Below are positions 54,591 to 64,000 of a stretch of DNA of 64,000 nucleotides, piece by piece. Each line of letters starts with the position of its first letter. Positions within the stretch are counted from its first letter, which is position 1. The position numbers and the translations under genes are program-made. Source of the stretch: Alopecurus myosuroides (lineage: Eukaryota; Streptophyta; Magnoliopsida; Poales; Poaceae); assembly GCA_028641055.1 (NCBI GenBank), contig CM054060.1, positions 241,580,833 through 241,644,832 on the forward strand, read 5' to 3'. The notes below the pieces were generated by a model. The model ran no database searches. It was not told the DNA's origin and saw nothing but the letters and a program-made list of their open reading frames with translations.

Positions 54591-55500
54591 ATGGAGAATA
54601 CTTTTTGTTCTCTCTTTAGGGGTACTTCTACTGTTACTACTAGGGTAGTAGGTAACCCGTTATCTGCTGAATTAGATCCTTATAAAATACCTATGAAAAT
54701 TGTTGGACGTGTTATGGATAACTGCTATTACAGTCATGGAACTGTCCATCCCGGTGATCATTTTCTCTTTATACATGAATTCTTCAGGTGTGCAGGTATT
54801 ACAATGGATCTAGTTAAAAGGAAATTATTTTGTTTATCGCTGAAAGGAAGAGCCGCTAAATAGTTCAAATTAATGAAGAATGGTGAATCTATTGGATGGG
54901 AGTAAATTGTTCCTCTCTTTTATTCCAAATTCTATCCTCCTAGTGAGATTCATAAGGACCGGAATCAAATATATAATTTCTGGCCTCATGATGGTGAGAG
55001 TATTTCCCAAGCGTGGGGAAGAATGAAGTTATTAATGCTCAAATGTCCCGTTCATGAACTCTCGCGTAATATTGCTAGCAATAATTTTATGCAAGGCTTT
55101 CTCTTCATGATAAGGATCTATTGGATGCTTCTTGTTCTGGACCATTCACACGTATGAAGGAAGAAGCTAAATGGGATCTTCTGGATCGTATTCAAGAGAA
55201 CACTTAAGGATGGGAGAATGACAAAGGTAGAAAGTCAGGTATAAATTATGATTATGAATGCATTAAATATTTTATGGGAACCAATGATTTCTATAATGTT
55301 AGTGTTGTTTGTGGTCTTGATTCTCAAATCTTTGCAAAATTTATCAAAACTTTTGCCTCCTATCTTGATATTCCTAAAAAGTATTATCACAAGTACCATG
55401 CACCTTATAAAGATATTGTTCCTGCTAGTAAAGTAGAAGTGCATGCTGTTAATCCTGCTGTTCCTGAGCCTTATGTTGAAAAAAATGCCTTTCCCTCCTA
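54591..55500 (+). pseudogene. gag: Athila copy C gag
   Basis: ATG 54591 starts MENTFCSLFRG and continues with the capsid core. It has a stop at 54861 (after KGRAAK), a second around 54903 and further frame changes. Homologous pieces continue (FYPPSEIHKDR-like near 54945, GTNDFYNVSVVCGLDS near 55275). It would form the virus-like particle. The product cannot be made intact. Confidence 0.9.
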
Positions 55501-55632
55501 AGGTGAAAGAACACCCTATGGTGGCTAGTGTGGTTAATAAGAGTAATAAGAAATCTATTGAACTTGATGAACAAATAACTGTTGAACCTGCTATAGCAAT
55601 AATGAAAGATCTTGTTTGTGGAAATATAGAGG

Positions 55633-56275
55633 ATGAACACATTGTCTTATGTGAGGATGCTGGATGCTTCTAATATTGTTTCCCATCCTCATAGAGCTAA
55701 GAACACTAGTGTTCTTGTGCTTTTTATTAAGATTGGTGACCATTGCCATTATTGTTTGTGTGATATTGGCGCTAGTTCTAGTGCTATACCTTATGAGCTT
55801 TATAGAGAAATTATGCATGAAATTGGTTCTTGTGAGCTTGAAGATATTGATGTGGTTATTCAGCTTGCTAATAGATAAAATGTTTTTCCAATTGGTATTG
55901 TTAGAGATGTGGTAAGATTAAATATCCCACTGATTTTCTAGTACTTGGTAAGGCTGCTAGTATAACTTGTCCTATTATTTTTGGTAGACCTGTCTTGAAC
56001 ACTTGTGGTGCTATTATAGATTGTAAGAGGGAGACTATATTGAATTTGATGGAAAATCTTATGAGTTCAATTTATCCAAATTTGCTAGATCACCTTATGA
56101 ATCTAAATTGCCTGATGAGAATTTTAAAGTTGAACAACTTGCTTCTATAGCTCTTGCTCCTAACAATTCCTTGCAGCAATATATGGAGGACCACGAGAGT
56201 GAAGTTTTTATGGAAGAGAGAAATGAGATCGACGATATTCCACATTACCACCGAAGGAGGATCCTGTTTTTGATT
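55633..56275 (+). pseudogene. pro: Athila copy C protease
   Basis: Active site DIGASSSAIP in the frame 55633-55878, then a stop in the ANR region. The flap-side motif (IIFGRPVLNT) appears further on in another frame near 55975. A shift near 56250 separates it from the RT linker. Confidence 0.88.
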
Positions 56276-59215
56276 TAGAACCTTTGCATGCTGATCTTAA
56301 ATATGCTTATCTTGATGATAAGAAAATATATCCTGTTATTATTAGTGCTAAACTTTCAGGTGAAGAAGAGGAAAGTTATTGGGAATTCTGAAGAAACACC
56401 GTGGAGATATTGGATATACTCTTGATGATTTGAAGGGAATTTCTCCTACTATTTGTTAGCATGCTATTAATATTGACCTGTTGCAAAGCCAGTAGTTGAA
56501 CATCAACATCGTTTAATTCCTAAGATGAAGGAAGTGGTAAGAATGATGTATTATAACTTCTTGATGCTGGAATTATTTGTCCTATTGATGATAGTAGATG
56601 GTTTAGCCCTATGTATTGTGTCCCTAAGAAGGGAGGAATGGCTGTTGTGCCTAATGAAAACAATGAGCTCATTCCACAAAGAGTAATAGTTGGTTATAGA
56701 ATGTGTATTGATTTTATAAAGGTTAATAAAGTTACTAAGAAAGATCATTATCCTTTACCCTTTATTGATCAAAATACAAGAGAGGTTGTCTAAGAGAACT
56801 CATTTTTGCTTTCTTGTTGGTTATTCTGGGTTTTCTCAAATTGCCGTTAGGAAGCAAGATCAAGAGAAAACAACCTTTACTTGTCCTTATGTTACTTATG
56901 CTTATAGACGTAGGCCTTTTGGTTTGTGTAATGCTCCTGCTACTTTTCAAAGATGCATGTCTGCTATTTTTCATGGTTTTTGTGAAGAGATTGTGGAAGT
57001 ATTCATGGACGATTTCTCCGTCTATGGAATTTCTTTTGATAATTGTTTTCAAAACCTTGATAAAGTTTTGAAGAGATGTGAGGAAACCAATCTTGTTCTT
57101 AATTGGGAGAAATACCACTTTATGGTGAATGAAGGAATTGTCGTTGGACACAAAATTTCTGAAAGAGGTTTTGAAGTTGACATAGCTAAAGTGGAAGCAA
57201 TAGATAAAATTCCTTGTCCTAGGGATGTTAAAGGTATTTGTAGCGTTCTTGGTCATGCTGGTTTTTATAGGAGGTTTATTATAGATTTCTCTAAAATATC
57301 AAAGCCTCTTACTAATCTTCTTCAAAAAGATGTACCATTTGTTTTTATGATGATTGTAAGGAAGCTTTTGAAACTTTAAAGAAGGCTTTAACTATAGCTC
57401 CTATTGTTCAACCACCTGATTGGAACTTACCTTTTGAAATGATGTGTGATGCTAGTGATTTTGTTGTAGGTGCTATTCTTGTACATCGCGTAGATAAGAA
57501 GTTGAATGTTATTCATTATGCTAGTAAGACTCTTGATGCTGCTCAAAAGAATTATGCTACTAATAAAAAAGAGTTCTTAGTTGTAGTTTTTGCATGTGAT
57601 AAGTTTAGACCTTATATTGTTGACTCAAAGGTTACTATTCATACTGATCATGCTACTATTAGATACCTTATGGAAAAGAAAGATGCTAAACCTAGGCTTA
57701 TTAGATGGGTGTTGCTTTTACACGAGTTTTATTTTCATATTGTGGATAGGAAGGGTGCTGAAAATCCCGTTGCTGATAACTTGTCTAGATTGGAAAACAT
57801 TACTTTTGACCCTATTCTTGTTAATGATAGTTTTCCAAATGAACAGTTGTCTGCAATAAAGGTAAAACCCTAGGATAGTCCTTGGTATGGTGATTATGCT
57901 AACTTTATTGTTTCAAAGTATTTGCCTCCAACATTTACAGCTCAACAAAGAAGAAATTTCTTCTATGATTTGAGGCATTATTTTGGGATGATCCACATTT
58001 ATATAAAGGAGTAGATGGTATTATGAGAAGATGTGTTCTAGATCATGAACAACGTGAAATATTGAAGAAGTACCATGGTAGTGCTTATGGAGGATAACAC
58101 GTTGTAGATAGAACCGCATAGAAGGTTCTACAATCAGGTTTCTATTGGCCTACTCTCTTTAAAGATGCACGTAAATTTATTTTATCTTGTGATGAATTTC
58201 GAAGAGCAGGTAATATTTCTAGACGTAATGAAATTCCTATGAGTTATTCTCTTGTTATTGAACCTTTTGGTTGCTGGGGATTTGACTTTATGTGTCCTTT
58301 TCCTCCTTCGAATGATTACATTCACATTCTTGTTGCTATTGATTATGTTACTAAGTGGGTAGAAGCTATACCTAGAAAAAGTGCTGATGGTGAGACCTTT
58401 TTAAAAATGCTTAAAGATCTTATTTTCTCTAGGTTTGGTGTGCCTAGATATCTTATAATTGATGGAGGTTCTCATTTTATTCATGGTGGTTTTAGAAAAC
58501 CCCTTGCTAAATATGATGTTAATCATATAATATCCTTAGCTTATCATCTTCAAACTAGTGGGCAAGTAGAATTATCAAATAGAGAAATTAAAACTATCTT
58601 GCAATAGACTGTTAATAAATCTAGGAAGAATTGGTCGGATAAGTTGAATGATGCTTTATGGGCATATAGAAGTGATAATAAAAATCCTATGGGTATGTCT
58701 CCCTATAAAATGGTTTATGAAAATCTTGTCACTTGCCTTTAGAATTAGAACAGAAATCTTATTGGGCAGTGAAAGAACTTAACAAAGATTTTAAACTTGC
58801 TGGTAAGAAAAGAATGCTTGATTTGAATCATCTAGATGAATGTAGATGTGAAACTTGTGAAAATGCCAAGCTCTTCAAAGAGAAAGTTAAACAATGGCAT
58901 GATAAAATAATCCTTAAAAGAGAGTTTCATGTTGGTGAGAAAGTTCTATTGTATCGGTCTCGTCTCAGATTTTTTGCAGGAAAATTACTCTCCAGACGGG
59001 AAGGAACTTATATTATTAAAGAAGTGTATCGTTCGGGTACAATCAAGATTACTTCCCTCAAAGATAAGACTGGCCAAGTGGTAAATGGGCAAAGATTCAA
59101 ACATTATATTTCTGGGGATTCCTATGATGAAGATGTTGATGTTATTCAAGTAATGACTCCGAAGAAGTTCATTAGAGGGAAGATTCTAGAATCTGCAGAG
59201 TCTGTTTTGGAATAG
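56276..59215 (+). pseudogene. pol: Athila copy C pol: RT, RNase H, integrase
   Basis: RT fragments include PKKGGMAVV (56620), IDFIKVN and the palm box FMDDFSVYG (near 57005). A frameshift near 57350 leads to RNase H (57439-57873: [30 protein letters not shown]). Integrase has a damaged zinc region (58000-58200) and core WGFDFM, IDGGSHF, GQVELSN (58239-58607). A stop at 58605 and another shift precede the C-terminal segment 58733-59215. Same order and sequence family as copy R. Confidence 0.93.
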
Positions 59216-59553
59216 TTAATAGTTATGTTTAGAAAAAGTTCGTGAAATACCTTTTCAGTTATAATTTATTGGTTTTTGGAAAATATAAAAAATACCGAGC
59301 CGAAGAGGAGTTGGAGAAGTTGCCCGGAGGCACCACAGCACATGGGGCATGGGCCCACCCCTTTCCGCGCCACCCTATGGTGTGGGCTCCCCGGAGCCCC
59401 TCTCCGACCCATTCTCGACCTAGACTTTCCTTTCTTTACGCATATTTTTGCTATATAACCCCCCGGACCCCCCGAGGTCCGTATATCGTTTTCTCGTCGT
59501 GTTTCTGTTTCGAGTTGTTTCATCCAGGATCTGTTTTCAGTTTTAGCAGCATC

Positions 59554-60087
59554 ATGGTCTCCGCCAACAACAACAAGGGGAAGGGACCGAAGGAAGATGA
59601 TATCCAAGACCAAAGCCGGAGGAGGAGATCGAGAGTGGAGCTAAAGGAGATGTAGAAGAAAACCCACGAGTGCGTTACGCACTACCATCACAAGCATTGG
59701 ATGGTTGCAAAACCTTCCAAGCAAATGGAAACGATGAGCACCAGAGGGAAGGCCCCACGTCATTGCTTAGCTTCAAGGACACCACTTTCTGGCATAAAGA
59801 AACCTTTCCATACTTTAATTCATGAGTATCAATCTAGGAGGGTACCCGAGGCAGATTTTCTTTCTTGCTGGGATATGGATCGTTCTAACCGTGCAGATAG
59901 AGAAAGCTCTCAACCTAAGGAAGTGTGGGGGAAAATCTTGATGGCTGGCATTCACCGTATGACAAGCATGCAAAACGTATTTATCACAATACGGAGATTA
60001 TGCATATGCTTATGTTCGCAATTGAATATCTGAAGAAATCAATTGATAAGCTCATCGAGAAGGATTCACCACCACCACCTAAGAATT
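59554..60087 (+). pseudogene. Post-pol ORF of Athila copy C, broken
   Basis: The start MVSANNNKGKGPKEDD (59554) and proline-rich end (SPPPPKN near 60087) match the intact 117-codon ORF of copy R. The middle is interrupted (stop at 59653 and frame changes) and longer than in R, with extra coding-like sequence between 59700 and 60030. Confidence 0.65.
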
Positions 60088-61785
60088 GATTCGTCAGTGG
60101 TATTGGCATCCCCTTGGCATGTTCCAAGCTTGGGGGAGTGCCGCGGTATCACTTTTATCTTTCACCCTTTTTACCTTTTTGGTAGAGTCATATCGTGAGT
60201 ATAGAAAATATCATATAGGTTTGAGTTTGAGTCATTGTATCCCTTGGTTTGAGTCGTTGTAATGAAATATTAATGAGAAGTTTCATCATCTACTTGTTCT
60301 AGTTTATTTTAGTTTGCAATTTTTGTTCTGTGGTTGATCTTGTTATTAGTATTGACATAGGTTTTCGAGCTTCAAGATAATCTAGTTGGTTTTGGCAAAC
60401 TTAGCATTGGTCAGTAGCAACAATACGTTGATACTTAAGTAGGAAAGAGGGAGTTGCATGTAGATATATTATTCCATGATCTTTCTTTCTTGTTATCTCA
60501 TAAGCTTAGTATTCTAAAATAAGTTTGTTTGCACCTTCAAGGAAGATTGCATGATTGACTTTATCATACATGGTTTCGTTTATTTTACTTTGATTCTTAT
60601 GCTTGCTACCTAACCTTGCTAGCCAAAAACCTGTACTGAGAGGGAATGCTTCTCATGCATCCAAACCTTGAGCCCAAAAGCTTTCCATTTGTGTCCACCA
60701 TACCTGCCTATGTGTGGTATTTCACCTCCACTCCAAGTAAATTGGTTGTGTGCTACCTTTAAACCTTCAAAATTACACCTGTTTTGTGCCCCTATTTTAG
60801 CTCATGGGGACACAAATAGAGAATCTTTATCTCACCTGTTGATTGGATTTCCCACCCTGGACCAATGGCTTCATCCGCTTATCCAAATGCTAGAAGACTT
60901 GGCAGCAGGGTTCTCAGCCCCAAAGAATAATACAAGTGATCTTCACTATTTTTACCCCTGATTTATCAGTCAAAGCATAATTGTGTAAACAAAGAGAAAG
61001 AGGGATGACCTTCTATACCAGTTGCGTCCTTCTATGGGAGCTGCTCTTGTGAACTCTAGTTTTCTTGTTACGTACTGCATTTTCTGTTTTCTATTCGTTG
61101 ACATAAACATACACGTCTCAATTAGACACTCCTCCATGGTTTGTGATTGTTGGCAGCCACCCGAGGATTCAGTTAGCCATGGTTTGTGTAAGAAAGTTTG
61201 GGAGGAGTGTCAACCATTTTATACCTCTGTTTTACAAAATAAAAGCTCTAGCACATGAGTGATCCATGCTTCCCTCTGGGAAGGGCCTATCTTTTACATT
61301 TATGTTGAGTCAGTAAACCTACTTCTTTTTGTCTTCAGAAAAGATTTGAGTTGTTGTGATTCATCCAGCTATATGGTTATTTACTCAATCATGTTATTTA
61401 TTCTTCCTTGTTTCTACAAATGCTTTTATCTGTTTGAATACCACTTTGAAAGTTACCAATGTCTGCAAAGAGGCCTTTATAATTGAGCATGATAAACTAT
61501 GCAATATAAGCTCTAGTATAAAGACTCTGATCGGAAGATAAGTACACTGTTAATTGTTCTCTAACCAAGAACAAAGTTTTCCTTTACCAATTTTTATTTA
61601 CTTTTTGCACCTTTATTGTTCCTTTTCTTGTTTCAAGTTTGATTATATGAGAGGAAGTTGATGTCTAAAATGACATGTATTTGTTAGATGTTATGCCTCT
61701 TGTCTGTATTTTATTAATCGATCCGTAACTCCATAAACCTGTGGTCATGCTTACTGAGTTCAGTTTCGCTTGGGGACAAGCGAGG
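60088..61785 (+). other. 3' non-coding region of Athila copy C
   Basis: No gene supported. It is homologous to 24301-25809 of copy R in opposite orientation. Small frames (60668-60961, 61022-61258) are not conserved. Confidence 0.75.
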
Positions 61786-61803
61786 TCTAAGCTTGGGGGG
61801 AGT
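61786..61803 (+). other. Polypurine tract of Athila copy C
   Basis: TCTAAGCTTGGGGGGAGT directly precedes the 3' LTR start at 61804. Confidence 0.88.
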
Positions 61804-63312
61804 TGATACGTCCATTTTGCATCACTGTTTTAAATTTTTATTTTCTGTTATTCATCGATATATTTCATGTTATGATGCATCACTTATGTTATTTTGTCTT
61901 ATTTTGCATGTTTCATAATTTTTGGAGAATAAACACAGGGACGAGAAATCTGATGGAATAAGCACCGTCGAGATACCCTATTTCAGAAGTTCAGAAGAAG
62001 AGGGGGGACACCGGATATGTCTTAGAAGTTCATATGAGGGAGCTATCCATAAGGGGAGCCAGAGGGGGGCCACTACAGGCAACACCATGGGGTGGCGCGC
62101 CCCCCTTGACTGCGTCGCCTGATGGTGTGGCCACCCTGGCCCACCTTTGGTCGATCCCTTTCGCGTACTTGACCCCTAGGGAACCCTAAGCCCCAGAATA
62201 TCATCGAAGAATTATTCGCTGCCGTCTCGAGGCGGCAAACACCAGAGAGAAAAAAGCTCTCCGGCAGGGAGAAATCTGCCGGGGAAATTCCTCTCCGGAG
62301 ATGGGATATCATCGCCATCGTCACCGTCATCGCTTCGGGCATCATCAGGATCGTCATCGTCATCATCATCACCACCAGCATCATCACTCTCATCATCCAC
62401 CGTCATCCTGCTGTAACAATTAGGGGTCTCTATCGTTGTTTTACATTAGATCTCTCTCCCGGTGTGGATTACTTGTTAGTAGTTGATACCTGTGAGATTT
62501 ATCGGTGTTAGCACTTTTTGACCAGATTGTTATTATCCATTATATCACCTCTGATTATGATCCATATGATGTCTTGTGAGTAGTTCGTTTAGTTCTTGAG
62601 GACATGGGAGAAGTCGTGATGTTAGTAGTGAAGTTATGTTGAAGTAATATCTCGTGTTTTAGTATTTAAGTTGTCGTGCTATTCTTCTAGTGGTGTCATG
62701 TGAACGTCGACTACATGATACTTCACCTTTATTAGCCTAGGAGGATGCATTGTGTATTTGGCTACTAACTGTGGGGTTGCCGGAGTGACAGAAACCTAAA
62801 CTTCCGTTAGGGAACCAATGCACGAGGGAGCGTAGAATCCCGGAGTTTTAAGGTTGTGGTTAGATTTATCTTAATTACTTTCTTGTATTTGCGGATGCTT
62901 ACGAGGGGTATAATCACAAGTATGTATTAGTCCTAGTTGGGCGGTGCATAAGCATAGGTTCACCCACACAACACTTCACGAACCAATAAATATTAATCAA
63001 CTGTAACGAAGCGAAAGCACTTGATGAAATTCCCATGTGTCCTCGAGAACGTTTGGTAGTCATAAGTAGTACAATCGGCTTGTCCTTTTCTCTCAAAAGG
63101 ATTGGGCCACTCGCTGCAATATTATTTACTACACTTTATTTACTCGCACTTTATTTATATGCTATATCCAAAACAACCAAAAACCAGTTTGCTAGTGTTT
63201 ATAGTGAATCCTCTATCCAACCTGCTTGTCAACACCTCCTGCTCCTCGTTGGGTTTGACACTCTTATTTATCGAAAGTACTACGATACACCACCTATACT
63301 TGTGGGTCATCA
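61804..63312 (+). repeat. 3' LTR of Athila copy C
   Basis: 1509 bp, TGATACGTCC to GTCATCA, followed by TSD ACTGG (63313-63317). Confidence 0.94.
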
Positions 63313-63317
63313 ACTGG

Positions 63318-64000
63318 GCAAAATCAGGGCAGGCTGGTGTTTTGCCGCCTTACGCTTCTGCCCTATAGAAGACTTGGAGGATCCTTCAGCAGAGAAAAGT
63401 TCCTTCTCGACCGAGTTTCTGCCTCGCCCTCGACCACATCGTCCACGCTCGCGACGTTTACGTCCTTTTTAAGGTGAGGACACCTCCTCTCCTACAACCC
63501 AACTCCCTGTCGTGCCATCACCACGACCCATGCGTTGGCCCGCCACTAAGGAGCCAACATCTGATCCTTGGACCCTAGGGCAGAATGGTCACCACCTGTA
63601 GACGAGGCATTAGTACCAAATCTCGCACCCCCTAACCTCCTCACATCCGGGGCTGACACCCTCCTCAAAGCATAGGGTAGTTCATCTCGTTCAGCCGGAT
63701 TAGAGCATGTCAAGTAGGACTCACCAACGAGCCCACAAGAGAAATAATAGAAAGGAGGATGTTCATACTCAACAACATAGCGTTCTTAAGTTTGGAGCTT
63801 GCTAGAATAAACCGTGAAAAAGCGTCCTAAGAGCTCATGAACCTTAATCTCCACCCTAAATCGCATAAAACCTCCCACACCATCTTCCTAGGGAATCGTA
63901 TTCCACCTTCTTCACTAGGCCAATAGGTTTGGCAATTTCAATCCCCCGTTGCACATTCATCAGCCTGTAGGGCAATGCTAGGATTCTTGCCCAAATCTCT
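63318..64000 (-). pseudogene. LINE ORF1 (RNA-binding, DUF4283/CCHC type), partial
   Basis: The minus strand from 64000 reads IWARILALPYRLMNV, then a shift within a DUF4283-like segment. A zinc-knuckle-like CGLVGESYLTC follows near 63720, then a basic tail ending in QKRKAAKHQ-like sequence by 63318. This is the gag-like nucleic-acid-binding ORF of plant L1 elements. It continues across copy C at 53007 into ORF2. The 5' end lies right of the window. Frameshifts show decay. Confidence 0.85.

Larger units (their letters stand above)
53008..63312 (+). mobile_element. Athila-type Ty3/gypsy retrotransposon, copy C, complete but decayed
   Basis: 10.3 kb, TSD ACTGG at 53003-53007 and 63313-63317. LTRs are 53008-54488 (1481 bp) and 61804-63312 (1509 bp), starting TGATACGTCC and ending GTCATCA. 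It has an Asp-tRNA-type primer site, gag, protease, RT, RNase H, integrase, a post-pol ORF and a polypurine tract, in Athila order. Every coding region has stops or frameshifts, and the LTRs differ at many sites, so it is much older than the Tat element. Because it carries no large inserts, it is the reference for reconstructing copy R. Confidence 0.95.

Noticed and set aside
61022..61486. Small plus-strand frames downstream of the Athila C post-pol ORF as an envelope-like gene
   Set aside because: They are hydrophobic by AT-rich composition only, have no signal peptide followed by an ectodomain, and are not conserved in the matching region of copy R.

Overview
The window is repeat-derived plant DNA with no host gene that I can recognise. 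It looks like intergenic DNA from a large-genome grass, probably subfamily Pooideae (wheat, barley or oat relatives). The evidence is an Angela/BARE-type Ty1/copia LTR, two Athila-type Ty3/gypsy elements with an Asp-tRNA primer site, and a Tat-lineage Ty3/gypsy element carrying the 'putative gypsy type transposon' (Transposase_28) domain. The genus is inference.

Almost everything is nested, and most boundaries are fixed by target-site duplications (TSDs) or by comparing two related copies inside the window. The base layer is an L1-type LINE on the minus strand (64000 down to 50950). Two Athila-type elements sit in it. Copy C (53008-63312, plus strand) is complete with TSD ACTGG. Copy R (50949 down to the left edge, minus strand) is interrupted four times: by a Ty1/copia element (924-24295, TSD GCAAG), by Helitron 1 (26403-36479), by a 4.8-kb solo LTR (39497-44288, TSD CCTCC) and by Helitron 2 (45853-49074). 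The copia element carries in its 5' LTR a nearly pristine 15.4-kb Tat-lineage gypsy element (1614-17010, TSD GACTT). Helitron 1 carries an 876-bp hAT-type element (34033-34908, 8-bp TSD GTTGAGGT) and what looks like a captured host promoter and first exon.

The most interesting object is the Tat-lineage element. Its two 910-bp LTRs differ at one base that I can see, so it inserted recently. On the plus strand it carries gag-protease and RT/RNase H/archaeal-type RNase H/integrase in one frame, separated by a single UAG. On the minus strand, between pol and the 3' LTR, it carries an 8-exon gene. All seven introns have plausible splice sites, every junction keeps phase, and the exons total 4239 nt (1412 codons plus stop), with a TATA box upstream. 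The two coding units converge.

Secondary points of interest are: a polypurine-tract-like motif amplified as ten 21-bp units inside pol; a possible three-exon mini-gene in the solo LTR; stacked Helitron 3' ends; and an identical LTR/LINE junction shared by the two Athila copies, which points to an unusual repair or template-switch event.
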